Source of the DNA: Phialophora verrucosa
Taxonomy: Eukaryota; Ascomycota; Eurotiomycetes; Chaetothyriales; Herpotrichiellaceae
DNA length: 64,000 bases
Direction: 5' to 3'
Assembly (NCBI GenBank): GCA_002099365.1
Contig: MSED01000015.1
Location: forward strand, 62,001 to 126,000
Positions 1-11,900 of this stretch are shown here, piece by piece. The stretch's first letter is position 1, and the number at the start of each line of letters is the position of its first letter. Below the pieces are notes generated by a model. It was given only the letters and a program-made list of their open reading frames with translations, did no database searches and was not told where the DNA came from. The translations under genes and the position numbers were made by a program.

Positions 1-1
1 G

Positions 2-2149
2 TCGTCTTCCACCATAACTCAGAATCTGAAAGAAGCACGATATGAGCATTACCTGTTAGGCACCGAGCGGCAGGCGTTGATTGAGGCTAGACTATCTCAA
101 TGCATTCAGCGAATCTCGCAGAGCATTGGTGGTCTCCGAAGTGCTGCAGCCATGCAATTTGTGGTCACCAAACAGCCTGCTTTCGGTTCTGTCCAGTCTT
201 CAGCACAGCACCCTACTACGCCGGGTTGGATGGATTCGATGGAGAGCGCCAGGATAATAGCGAATGACGGCGACCTTTTGAGCTACTTTACACCACTGTC
301 ACCAACGTTGGGAGCAAATCCACAACGTGCTTCCACACAGCTGTCATCGTTCCGAACCCCTGCGCAAATCTTCGAACTTTTCATCCAGAACCTAGGTCCA
401 GCTATGAGATCACTAGCTTTCACGCTCAAGGAAATCCTGGACGACTGTCCATTCGATGCGTCCAAGCGCTACGCTGTCGACACGAATCCAAAATTCAAAT
501 CTAGTCTCGACCGCGCACTAGACCTGTACCGGGATTCTCGACGTCAGGCGCTGCTTGTTGTGTACAGTCAGAAGGACATGGATCGATCTCGACCGATATC
601 TGTTCAGGCTGACTGGGAGGATGCGGCTGCGTGCTGTGGGCACTTTTCTTACTCGTTGGTTGAGGTCGCCGAATCCGTCAAAGAATACCTCGTCATCCTC
701 GACGAACTCCAGCTTGAAGTCGACGAGCAGCCTGCTGGGAGGACTTGGCGATGGTTGCAGTTCTGGCGATCAGCACACAATGACACCGATCTGAATGGTC
801 TCGACCCCGACTTTGCGAAAATGGTCACGAGGTCTGATCAAGCCGAAGTCCAATTGAGCAACAAGAATCTCAGGGTCGGCCGACAACGTGACGAGCCTCA
901 CTGGCCAGACCAACCACGCTTCAAACAAATATTCTTCCGATACCTCTACGCCGCAGCATCCTTCTTCCAGCGCGACGATGTCAGGTTTGCCATCAAGGTT
1001 GGTCTGGGCGCAATGCTATACGCGGCGCCGAGTTTTATCCCTGCCACGCGACCAATCTACCAGCACTGGCGGGGAGAGTGGGGTTTGGTTACGTATATGC
1101 TTGTGTGCAGCATGACGATTGGAGCTTCGAATACTACAGGCTATTCACGAGTGCTCGGGACATGTCTTGGGGCTTTCCTGGCAATAGCTGTTTGGGAAAT
1201 ATCGGGAGAGAACCCCATTGTTCTCGCCCTCCTCGGGTTTGGGATGGCTTACTGGACAGCATACATCATCATTGGAAAGGGCAAAGGTCCCATGGGGCGG
1301 TTCATTATGCTGACCTACAATCTCAGTGCCCTCTATGCGTATAGTCTCTCAAGAGTTGAGGACAAGGACGATGGGGACGAAGAGCATGCCGGCAAGCATC
1401 CTTTGATCTTCACCATTGCCGGACATCGTGTTGCCGCCGTCATTTCGGGCTGCATCTGGGGATTGATCATCACCCGAGCCGTATGGCCTATTTCCGCGCG
1501 GCAAAAATTGAAGGATGGCCTGGCACTACTCTGGCTGCGAATGGGACTAATATGGAAAAGAGATCCATTGGCCACCTTGACTGAAGGCCTTCATCCCGAT
1601 CGATACATGAATCTTCGGGAAGAGTTTTACCTGCAGAGATTCCTGGCTAATCTCCAGAGCCTGGCAGAAACCTCCAAGAGCGAATTTGAGCTGCGCAGGC
1701 CGTTCCCACACGCGACCTACAGCCGGATACTCAAAACGACTGAGCAAATGCTGGGGAGTTTTCACGCCATGAATGAGGTGCTTCTCAAGGATCCACACAC
1801 TTCACCGGGCGAGGAAGCTCTGCTCAGGGCTACGGCAAATGAGCGAGCACAGCTGTGTCGACGCATCAGTCACTTGTTCAGCGTACTGGCAAGCTCGATG
1901 AAGCTTGAGTACTCAATCACAAGTGACGCGCTGCCCAGCATCGAGCACACGAGGGACAGGCTGCTGGCAAAAATATTTGAATACCGAAGAGGCGATGCAC
2001 AGGAGCAGAAAATCAAGGACGAGGACTATAGCCTGTTGTATACGTATGCCCTGGTCACAGGCCAGCTAAGCCTCGGGATCGAGAGTGTACTGAAGGAGGT
2101 CGAGAATCTGTTCGGTGTACTAGATGAGGAGGCACTGAGGCTTCAATAG
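2..2149 (+). CDS. FUSC/BRE4-like membrane transporter (5'-truncated by window)
   Basis: The frame is open from base 2 to the stop at 2147-2149, so the true start lies upstream and only the C-terminal ~715 residues are visible. Roughly residues 325-495 hold a cluster of hydrophobic segments rich in Gly/Ala and Trp (e.g. FAIKVGLGAMLYAAPSF, WGLVTYMLVCSMTIGAS, GTCLGAFLAIAVW, IVLALLGFGMAYWTAYIII), matching the FUSC_2 / aromatic-acid-exporter-like bundle. A long mostly helical soluble tail follows, starting near WPISARQKLKDGL, as in the DUF2421 region of yeast Bre4-type proteins. The family is predicted to export organic anions or act in ER/Golgi trafficking; the substrate is unknown. Family assignment rests on motif recognition only. 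Confidence 0.75.
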   Translation, partial: SSSTITQNLKEARYEHYLLGTERQALIEARLSQCIQRISQSIGGLRSAAAMQFVVTKQPAFGSVQSSAQHPTTPGWMDSMESARIIANDGDLLSYFTPLSPTLGANPQRASTQLSSFRTPAQIFELFIQNLGPAMRSLAFTLKEILDDCPFDASKRYAVDTNPKFKSSLDRALDLYRDSRRQALLVVYSQKDMDRSRPISVQADWEDAAACCGHFSYSLVEVAESVKEYLVILDELQLEVDEQPAGRTWRWLQFWRSAHNDTDLNGLDPDFAKMVTRSDQAEVQLSNKNLRVGRQRDEPHWPDQPRFKQIFFRYLYAAASFFQRDDVRFAIKVGLGAMLYAAPSFIPATRPIYQHWRGEWGLVTYMLVCSMTIGASNTTGYSRVLGTCLGAFLAIAVWEISGENPIVLALLGFGMAYWTAYIIIGKGKGPMGRFIMLTYNLSALYAYSLSRVEDKDDGDEEHAGKHPLIFTIAGHRVAAVISGCIWGLIITRAVWPISARQKLKDGLALLWLRMGLIWKRDPLATLTEGLHPDRYMNLREEFYLQRFLANLQSLAETSKSEFELRRPFPHATYSRILKTTEQMLGSFHAMNEVLLKDPHTSPGEEALLRATANERAQLCRRISHLFSVLASSMKLEYSITSDALPSIEHTRDRLLAKIFEYRRGDAQEQKIKDEDYSLLYTYALVTGQLSLGIESVLKEVENLFGVLDEEALRLQ

Positions 2150-2686
2150 CGATGAGGAAACATGCCGGCAAGGATCCATTTGTTCCTACTCGTACACAGT
2201 ACCTCAATTCTCGACTGGACGCGTGTCCTCCTTACCGTATATCGTAGTAAGTTGCGTCCCTTCACAGTGCTATTCCGTCACCCGCACATATGCAGTCAAG
2301 GGTTGGTCAGAGGTCGATGGGGTAAACGAGCCGTTGATGCTTGTGTCTCACTAAGCCTGATTGGGGCCCTCGAGTGCGAGCCTTGGGCATTCCACAGCCT
2401 TCCGGTCGCCTAAGCGTCGGCGTGTTTGGGCCGTGACATGCCCAAGGCTGCTTCGTGATCTGTGGCTGTGCCCAGAAGACTCCCACAATAAGAGGGGCGC
2501 GTACCACACACTTGCTGCGCCTGTTGATGATGCGTGCTCTGTGCAAGTTGCAATCCAAGGTATTGTAGTTCCACGAAAGCATTGTTCGTGTCTTCCTGTT
2601 TCTTCCTGTGAAAGTGCCACCTCGTTATGCGCAGACCGTGGGCGTGATCCTCCGACTCTTCCTCGACAACTACTCTTTTCAACGAG
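2150..2686. other. Intergenic region, tandem genes
   Basis: 537 bp between the transporter stop and the first ATG of the next gene on the same strand. Short ORFs here lack coding character. It should hold the 3' end of the transporter and the promoter/5'UTR of the next gene. A TACTCGTAC half-motif (see the palindrome finding) lies at 2187-2195. Confidence 0.6.
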
Positions 2687-4121
2687 ATGCTGGACGAGAA
2701 TCTCCCAGGTACGTGTGACACCTGTGTGGAAAAGGCATGGTTGACTGACGCCTGTAGTCTTCGTTCTGAAGCCATCCAAAGACAAGCCGAAGCAACTGTC
2801 GACCTTCCTCTTCTCCCAGCATGGTGCCGACTTCGAGCCTCATTACACGCTGCGACACCTAGACCCGGAGCAGCATGCATCTAGAAACAGATACGCTGCT
2901 GCCCTCTACGATGCCTACAGTCCCGATGTCCTCTACGCCGAAGTACTACTCATTCCTGAGTGGACACAGCCTCCGCCGTTGTCAGAACAAGCGAAAGCCA
3001 ACGGTGCAATCCCACCTCCGCCTGAGCCTATTCTCCCGTCCCAGTTTGCGATACAGCTCTACAATCCCGATCAGCAAATCATCGTGAGGCACCGACCAGC
3101 AAGCTTCAACAAGGCGGCGGCATGGGAATTTGAAATGCCGCAACAGACATTTCGACCGCCTTCGGGTTCCGTGTTGGACCGGACGCAACACGATCCTGCG
3201 GGTTCAGAAGTCACGCCCAAGATTGTCTTCAAGTGGAAGAAGGACAGCAAGTTCTCCAGAGATTTGGTCTGTTTCATGTCTGGCAAGAGTACAGATATCG
3301 AGGGCAAGGCGAAGCACAGAGATCCGGACATCACGGTATCAATATTCCAGGGCTTGAAAGAGCTGACCTTGTATGAGCCAAATCTACAGAGAGTTGACGT
3401 TGAGGACCTGAAGGGGTTGGAGGTGGTTCTTCTACTCGGAGCTGCGGTTATACGTGATGTATACTTTGGAACTCTCAAAGACACCTTCAACCTCAATGCG
3501 GGAAAGAAATCCAACACAGCCACCTCCAGTGTGCCGACCGTTTTGTACCCGGATGCTCGTCCTCAGTCGGCATCACCCGTCCACGATCCCCGAGTGCCTC
3601 CAACAGATCCTCGAACTGAGTGGGAACTCGAAGCGGAGGCTGCGCGACTGCGGAGGCAGGCTTTAGAGGAGGAACGGCAAAAGAAGCGCAGAGAAGAGGA
3701 AGAAGAGAGATTGACCAGGCAATTGTTGGAAAGGGAGGAAAAGGAACAGCGACGAATGCAACAAGCCGGAATTGACCAGGAGACAGAGTGGGTGAAGCGG
3801 ATGTATGGTCAAGAAGACGCATCTGCTCGCCCGAACCTCCCTCTTCGAGATCCTCGACAAGGAAGGCACCATTCTGAAGCTGGTCAATCTGCATATGCTC
3901 AAGCGCAGCAGGGTTATACTGCTGGGCCTCAACACCCCTACGCTTGGGGAGGATACTCTCCTGCTCCCTACATGTCGGGAGCCGCCTCCCAGTCGAGTTT
4001 CCTCACGCCCGTACCTGCTCAACAGCAGAACTTGAAGCAGAAATCCAGTATCTTCAATTTCCGCCGACGTAGCGACCATGACGCGAACAAGTTGCAGAGG
4101 AAAAGAAGTGCCGTGTTCTGA
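2687..4121 (+). CDS. Conserved fungal protein of unknown function, two exons
   Basis: I place the start at ATG 2687. Exon 1 is only 22 nt (2687-2708), followed by a 49-nt intron (2709-2757; GTACGT donor, CTGAC branch, TAG acceptor) and exon 2 (2758-4121), giving 461 residues beginning MLDENLPVFVLKPSKDKPKQ. The spliced frame runs without stops into the long downstream frame, which itself has no ATG near its start. The N-terminal ~230 residues look globular (alternating strands, FKWKKDSKFSRDLVCFMSGK). Residues ~295-360 are a highly charged Glu/Arg coiled-coil-like stretch with EEERQKKRREEEEERLTRQL. The tail is Gly/Pro/Tyr/Gln-rich and ends in basic residues. I recognise the type as a widespread ascomycete protein but know no function. 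Confidence 0.75.
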
Positions 4122-4318
4122 AGTGACGGAGCTGCCTATTTGAGGTAGAGTGAAGCTCGTACACGGGCTACGATCGGCAAGAGTCCCGGTCGCCATCGTG
4201 TCATCACCTCACTTCCCGCGATTTGACATTGGTTATGAATTCTCCTCTTGCACTCCGACTTTATCTAGGGTGAGTCTTCGCCTCCATTGCACACTGCTAC
4301 ACTGTCAACTTGAAAACC

Positions 4319-5251
4319 ATGGCTACTTCCGGCAAGAGAATCGTCTTCACCGGCGGGTCTGGAAAGGCTGGACGACACTGTATCCCGTATCTTCTGGAGA
4401 AAGGACACCAAGTGCTGAATCTCGACTTGGTGGACTTTCCAAAGGATCATATCCCAGCCGGCAAGAATGTCTATACCATGAAGACAGACCTCACCGATAG
4501 CGGGCAAGTTTTCAACGCGCTGTCATCGCTGTTCTCGATGGCCGAATACGAGTTACCAAAGCATCCTGGCCCACCCGACGCCGTCATTCATTTTGCTGCA
4601 TATGCCCGCAATATGATTGTACCGGACAGCGAGACATTCCGTGGCAATGTCATGAGCACATACAATGTGATCGAGGCAGCTGCCAAATTGGGAGTGAAGA
4701 AGATCGTCATTGCCAGCAGCGAGACGACATATGGTGTCTGTTTCACACAGGGTGACGACGACTATGCTAAATTCCCGCTTGAAGAGGACAACTACGACCG
4801 CAATCCGGAGGACTCGTACGCCTGCAGCAAATTGGCGGGGGAAAGGATTGCCCGCACATTTGCCCGCCGTTTCAATATAGATATCTACGCGTTGATTATT
4901 GGCAATGTGATCGAACCACAAGATTACCAACAAAACTTTCCACGGTTCGTTGGCAAGCCGGAAACGAGGAAGAGGAACGCTTGGAGCTACATCGATGCGC
5001 GAGACCTTGGTCAGATTTGCGATCTTTGCGTCGCAAAGGACGGCTTGGGCTTCCAAGTATTCAATGCGACAAATGACACCATCACCACTGCGATTCCGAC
5101 GGAGGAGTATCTGAAGAAGACCTGTCCGAACACACCAATCACGAGAAAGATGGGTGAATGGGAGGCACCTTTGTCGAACAAGAAGATTCGAGACGTTCTG
5201 GGATTCAAGGATGTTCACGACTGGAGGAAATACTACACACACAAGGAATAA
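4319..5251 (+). CDS. NAD-dependent epimerase/dehydratase (extended SDR)
   Basis: 310 residues from ATG 4319 (context AACCATGG). A Rossmann nucleotide-binding motif TGGSGKAG lies at residues ~10-17 (TGxxGxxG), followed by an acidic residue (LDLVDF) after strand 2, as expected for NAD binding. HFAAYAR resembles the HxAA motif, ASSETTYG carries the catalytic Ser, and YACSK supplies the catalytic Tyr and Lys (YxxxK). Length and motif order fit extended SDRs such as UDP-glucose 4-epimerase or uronate dehydrogenase; the sugar substrate cannot be told from sequence. No signal peptide or membrane segment, so a cytosolic enzyme is expected. Single exon. Confidence 0.88.
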   Translation: MATSGKRIVFTGGSGKAGRHCIPYLLEKGHQVLNLDLVDFPKDHIPAGKNVYTMKTDLTDSGQVFNALSSLFSMAEYELPKHPGPPDAVIHFAAYARNMIVPDSETFRGNVMSTYNVIEAAAKLGVKKIVIASSETTYGVCFTQGDDDYAKFPLEEDNYDRNPEDSYACSKLAGERIARTFARRFNIDIYALIIGNVIEPQDYQQNFPRFVGKPETRKRNAWSYIDARDLGQICDLCVAKDGLGFQVFNATNDTITTAIPTEEYLKKTCPNTPITRKMGEWEAPLSNKKIRDVLGFKDVHDWRKYYTHKE

Positions 5252-5955
5252 GCAGGAGTGTTGTAACCCCTGTGCTTCATGTTATCGCTGGAAGGCTTCA
5301 CGGTGATGCGGAGAGGAGAACGCCCGCTCTGCGGCCTTTTTAGGTGCCAGAAAGTTTAGCACCAATCGTCGTACGGACTGTTGTGCCTACGACCCCTGCT
5401 CAGCTGAACCCGAATTTGAGAGCGTTGCTGCCTTGGTTACTGCCCGAAGCCCAACCCATTGACTGATGAATCCCGTGGAGAGTCAAGCACTCGCGTTGCT
5501 AGTAGTCAACCATCAATACCTCGTACTACTTCGTGACAAACCCATCAAGATGATTCCTGTTCAAGATCTGTGTAGGTGGCTTACGTACATCTTCAACCGA
5601 GGATGGCAAGCTAGTTAGGCGAGCGAGCTGTTGTGGTGATTCTAACAGCTCTGGTGTTGGAGAACCCAGCCACTCAAATCTCAGGCCGGTCGCACTTGCA
5701 TAACGCGCAAGACAATTCGATCAGCGCGGGTGCCAGCAAAGCAGGCTGTCCACACACATCAGTTCTAACATATCCTTCGTCTGCGCAAGGCAGACCATCT
5801 GGTTATCATCAATCCTCTGTTCTGTAAAACTTGACATCGATCCCATTCAGTGATGATACCGCCGCTTCCAACGACACTCACTCCACGGATTCCCTCGAAC
5901 TGACTCCGCATGTTCAGTGCGCACCGACCACTTCGCGATCCCAACCGAATGCGCC
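5252..5955. other. Intergenic region upstream of LAH
   Basis: 704 bp between the epimerase stop and the chosen LAH start. No coding region is supportable. It should contain the epimerase 3'UTR and the LAH promoter and 5'UTR. The sequence just before ATG 5956 is open in the LAH frame back to a GTG at 5917, but no earlier in-frame ATG with good context is seen. Confidence 0.6.
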
Positions 5956-8900
5956 ATGGGAAAGTCAAGCTCTGGCCGGGATCGCGCAGGCTCAGAAATG
6001 TCATCAAGGTCCGACCGACGGCGTAGCTATGACCCCGATTCTTCGAGGCGGCGATCCGGTGCCGATTCGATGACTTCGTCCTCCCATCGCGGGTCGGCTC
6101 GACGCGATGAGGACGGCGATGATGGCGCTACATTTACGACAACTATTACAGAGGAACCCTCGGAAATAGGAGAACGGCGGCGGAACAATTCAAGAAGAGA
6201 GAAAGAATACGATGATACGCAGAGGAGGTCAAGCAAAGGCGACAGAGGTTCGAAGGATGACAGAAGGCGGGGGGACGTGAGCGGCGTGACTAGGCAAGAC
6301 AGCCGCCGCGACTCTCTCAGGTCCGGCAAGTCGGGCAGGAGGGAGAAGGAGAGGGGAAGCGCACGCGCCCTCGGAGATCACAATGCTGCCTTGCCTCAGA
6401 ATCAGTTCCCGGGAGAATTCCCTGATACCTACACTCAGCCATACCGACCGCCCGGTTTAGCTGCGGAGTACTATAACGATCATGGAGAGTCAGTACTGTT
6501 CCAACCTGGCGTCCGACCCAACCAGCCGAGCATTGTGACGAACGCGGAGCAAGCACACCTCATGGAACCGATGGCGGAACCAAACCCTCCACCTGAGCCA
6601 AGCAGCGTGGGACAAATCGGTGCTGCTGCGAGCTTTTACGGTGACACCAATTATGAGAATGATTCCGGACATCAGACAACGCCTTCGAAACCTCCCCGGC
6701 TAAGTTCTGGACCGTCCAGGCCAACCAAGCACAGCACATACGGCGCGAGTCCCAGATCAAGCCCTGGGCTGCAAGGGAACATTGTACCATCTACGCAGAC
6801 ATCTGGTGCAATGGGCTTTGCAACCCCCGCAGCCGCCGGGGTTGGGCTTGCAGCAGAGTATTATGCGGGCGGCAGCGGCGGAGGGTCTGCAAGTGCATAT
6901 CAGACACCAAATCGACCGCCGCCTGTGTCTCAGCCAGGATTCACTCCGTATTCAGCTCCTCCCGGAATAGGTGGCTCACAGCATCATTCTAATGCGGCCT
7001 TGTACGGCGGGTCCGCAGCGCTCGCTGGCGCAGCAGCTGGAGCGTACATGTCATCTCACACACACGAGCATCATTCACACGGCCAACAGCAGACCCCGAC
7101 CCACACTTCGGCCTATGCAAATGGGTATGGCCAGTCACATGGCACCCATATGCATCAAGCGCATCGGCACAAGCATAAGGGCCTCTTTGGCAGATTCGTT
7201 GACTGGTGGCGGGATCCTGAAGCAATCGCGCAGTATGAGCAATACACAGAAGCAATCGGTGTTTGCAAATACTGCTTCGACCCTATGAGCACACCCGCGG
7301 ATGCCCCTCGCAAACATGGCTATCGCCGTCGGACACCTTCTGGAAGTCGGCACGGAAGCACCACTCGAGTGGACAAGGCGCACAGATACTCTTCTGACGA
7401 GGAGCGACGGAGGCGCACTGGCAAGAAGGTGGTGCTTGGCGGTTTGGCCGGTTATGGCGTTGCCAGAGTGGGCGAAGCCGTGTACAAGCAACGTCACGAT
7501 TTTGATGACACATATTCGGTCAAGTCAGGCCACCCTGCAAATCAGAGCAGGGTCAGTTTCCACGACGAACCACAGTATGAACGTTACGGAGATGTCAGGC
7601 TCCAAAGACGCGACAGCGACAGGAAGACGAACAAAGTCAAAACCTCATCCCATGAGGAGAAGCGCCGACCACGGAGATCTCGCTCATCCTCTTCCACCTC
7701 ATCCTCGCATGGCATCTCTCGTGGTGCGGCAATAAGTGCCGGTGCTGCTGTTGCAGGGGCTGCTATGGGTGCTGCGGCACTGGATAGAAAGACGCGGCGT
7801 CGGAGTCGAAGCAGGAGTCGATCACCAACGTCAAGGAGGAGATACTACTCCAAACGGGTGTCGCCAATGCATTCTTATGTGGACCTTTCAACGACAAATG
7901 ATGCGCCTGGTGGCCTACTCGGGTTTTTTACTTCTCCTTCAGCCAACACGAAGAAGGGCAAGAAACCCAAAGGGCTATTCAACTTTGCGAATGATTCCAG
8001 TTCTTCGTCGGATGCCGATCTTCAATTTGGAGCGGGCACTGTCCGTCGGAAGCCTTCTACGAGCCGACTCCGCACGAGACATGGCAGACCGGAACGCGAC
8101 CACTCAGCCGCTGCGATGATGGGAATGGTGGCTGCCGGTACAGCGCTAGCAGCTGAAGTCGACAGGAGGCACGAAACAGGTAAGGGAAGGCATGGCACTG
8201 ACAGATATGCAGGTCGAACCGACAGACACGCCAGCGAACATAAGATATCCATGGACAATCACGAAACCGGCGGACGCGATGATGAATGGTACGACACCGA
8301 TGGTGATGCTGATTCTGATACGAGCGTTGATACCGCGCTGGCGTACGGTGGAGGAATATCTGCCGCGCAAAGTCGCGAGTCCCTGGATCACGATCGAAGG
8401 TCAACAAGGCCCAGCCACAATTTCAGAGAGGGAGATCAACGAAGGTACCATGACGAGCAGGCAGGTCATGCCCCGTCAATTTCATTCCCTGTCTCTGCGG
8501 CTCGCCCCACTGTCGCTGCACCAGTTGCAGGAGCAATGAGTGGATGGATGGCGCCAGTGGGCCCCTTGCCGCCGATGCGAGAAGTGGAACCTCGACCAGT
8601 ATCAGATCCCCCATCGAAATCAGCCACGCCGCAGATGACGCGAGTTTCATCAACGTCTGTCCCACTCCAGCAGCCGCAGCCAATGGTCTCAGTCGCACCT
8701 TTCATCAACGAGATCGGTTCACAGTCGGTAGAGCCCCAAAGACGCCCAGGACGAGACGCACGCAGTGATAGAAGGCGACCAAGACGAGATTCAAGCCCTG
8801 CCAAGCTACCTACCCAGGACCCGAGAAGTAGCGTCAACTTCAGCCTGACCGATGAGCAGCTTGAGAACGAAAGACGCGCTAAAGACAGGGACGATAGGCG

Positions 8901-11900
8901 CAGAGTTAATTCAAGTGACGATGATCGGTGGAAGTCTACTGATGCCGCCATCTTGACAAAGCAAGCCGAAGCTCCCAGTCAAGAGACGAGGACAAGAGCC
9001 AGACGGTCTTCTGAAGCAATCCGAAGATCTTCTGATGGTGATGATCGCGTTGCTGAGATCGAACGCGAGCTTGAGAGACTGTATGAAGAGCATCGACAGG
9101 CTGAGGAAAGAAAACGCAAAAGGGATTCAGGAGTAAAGAAAGTAGCCGAAGCGGCCGCTATAGGCACAGTTGCGGCTGTGACAGCGAAGGCTCTGGCTGA
9201 AAGGGACAGCAAGGCTGGCTCCGGCGACGAGTCCACACCCAAGCGGAAATCAAGCCTGAAGAAGAGCCGCGAAAGGGAAAGTTCGCCGCAATCTGAGACT
9301 CAGCAGGAACGGATTGCCAGGATGGCTGCTCAGCGGGTCAGATCAACTCCATCACCAGTTCAGCATGACGACTATAGTTCTTTCTTCGTCCCCGCCGAAC
9401 TCAAAGATCACTTGAAAGAGCACAATGACAAGGCTGAGCACCGTGACGACATGCAAGCAACTGTGGTCGAAATTGTCCCTGGAGCACCAAAATCTCGTCA
9501 AGCACATCCCTTTGATCCCTTCACATACCGCCACTTCGGTCTTGACGAAAATGACGATCCTTCCCTCTACCCTTGGCCCGTTCCAATGCTCTCGTTGGTC
9601 GAACCGACACCACCGGGCAGCCAAACGCACAGTGTTCGTGGCGATGAGACTCCCATCATCGAACCGAAAACAACCGAGCCGCTCGAGGAGATCGGCGAGC
9701 CACTCGAGCGGAGAGAATCCAAGGTGACTTGGGGTGACCACGATACCTACGTCTATGAAGTGCAGACTCCCGAGTACGAGCGGACTGATTTCGCACCTGA
9801 TGTAGAGGCGCGAGAACCGAAACTGGCCGATATGCCTTCACCAGACGAGGTCCTTGACAAGCCAGGTCTGTCAGATGAACACACTCACACTCGACCCAGT
9901 ATTGGCCGTACGTGGACGCTCGAGGAGACCGAAGCGGAGAAGCTCGAGAAAGAGGTGCCAGTCATCGATGACAGACCTCATATAAGTCGTGCTTGGACAG
10001 TCGACGACGAGGAAGCCGATGACGTAGAACACAGAGTTTCAGAGTCACCGACAGACGACGGAGCCGCGACATCCGAGCCCAAGGCGCGCATCATTGTGGC
10101 TGAGCCAAAATCTCAAGGGGCACCTCCTCCATCTATTGTCGCTGAACCAGAAGAGTTGCCGAGAGCACCATCTCCACCTAGACAAGCTAAAGAGGTCCGA
10201 TCGCCGATCTTTTATCAGAGTGCTTTCGCCGAATCAGCCAGCGATGTGGGCGTAACGGGCGACTTCCACACAGCAGTTCGCCCTGAAGCGGAGAGATCGA
10301 CAACGTACTCCGCGGAGAGGCGCATGGCGCTCAATCAAGACCCAGACGAAGATGATATGACTGAATCACAAGCGCGGGGGACAACTCCAGCCCCAAGGAT
10401 GAGCAAAGGCGAGCAACCTCGCCGAGAGCGAGCAAGCTCCTTCGCCGATACAGTTCAACCGTCTATGTCGGAGCAATATTCTCCTGAGCTCGGAAGCGCT
10501 ACCACCACTCCAGCGCCAATTCCAGGCACCGACAGTGTCTTCGATCACTTGATCAACGGCAAAGGGGGGGACGAACCTTCCACTTCGGTACTGGGGCTGG
10601 GCGCGTCGGCGGTCCTCGTAGCCGATCAATTGGCTAAAACAAGAGAACAGAACGATCAACCCTCAAAGCCTAAGCGGTCGAGCACCTACAACGAGCTGAT
10701 ATCGCAACGGTCACGCTCAGGCTCAAAATCCACATACCAGTCGGATCCCGAGGACTGGGAGCGCTCAACAGACAAGCTGAAAAGGTCAAAGTCCTCCTCG
10801 AAGAGCGACGTTGGCGCCAAGACGTCGAGCAAGTCGAAGCGTCGGCATGAGCTTGATGAGGCGACTTTGGTGCCCCTTCCGAAACTTCCCGATACAGATG
10901 ATCTCGAAGGGGATATGCCCTCGCGCCGGAGCTCACGGCATAGCCAAAAGGACTTTGACGAAGAGTCAATTATCAGTCGAAGAAGCAAAGATGAGGAGAA
11001 GAAGTCCCGAAGGCGCCGCAGCAGAGATGCAGATGATCATCGGGATGACGATGCACGTTCGGTCGCAAGCAATGACTCGAAAGGCAAGAAGAAGGAATCG
11101 GGCGGATTTTTCAGCAGCATTTTCTCAAGCAATAAGAGCGATGTGAGCACATCCAGCAGGAAAAGCTCGAAGTCTACCAAGTCAGAAAGCCGAGCAGACC
11201 GCGACCGGGACGACCGCTCCGAATCCCGCAGGAAGCGTAAGTCCAGGGACAAAGCTGATCTGGACGACAGTGTGTCAGCGGTATCAGAGCCAACTCGAAA
11301 GAGCCGTCGAAGCTCAGATCCTCAAGAGGCAATTCCCGATCGCAATGAATTTTCGAGAGATCAGAGCCTTGACGATGGTTTCGTGTCTGCTGAAGAGGCC
11401 GCTGAATCACCTGTCAAGAATGTCAAAGACGGCGAGTCTTTTTTAGCGAGTCGCCCCGAAATGCCAGAACCAACGGTCATGAATATACCAATGGGTACTG
11501 ATGGTGTCTCGGGGCCAATCTCCGAGAGAGATCCATTAGCGCAGCCCGACACTGTTGCCAGCACTCCAGTCAAGGCTCATGTTGATGCAGAAGATGATGG
11601 CCTTGAACTTCCGTTGTCACCTTCGACCGGCCGTGAACATACTGGATTCCTGCCCTCGGAGCCAGTGCGGGCTCTGGAGAGCGAAGCTGCAAGTTCCAGG
11701 CTTGACTCTTCACCCGTTTCGCCGCAGTATGCTGAATCACGACGACTATCTGCCATACGGACCGGCGATCTGCCTTCTAGTCCCATTACCACAAGTTCTC
11801 CGACCGCTGTCCCACTTCAATTCCGCCGCCCAGCTATGTCGCCAACTAATCCGCGCTTTTCCATGAGCTCGCCCGTCGCAGCCCCTAGCTCTCCGCTGTC

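Noticed and set aside
1907..1914. GAGTACTC copy in the transporter gene
   Set aside because: Lies in coding sequence and is a single chance-level occurrence; not counted as part of the intergenic cluster.
5917..5955. GTG-initiated extension of LAH
   Set aside because: Non-ATG start; ATG 5956 in GCGCCATGG context follows 13 codons later and is far more likely.
8180..8212. Intron-like GTAAGG...CTGAC...GCAG stretch within LAH
   Set aside because: Only 33 nt long, below the usual fungal minimum of about 40-45 nt, and the frame is open through it; treated as coding.
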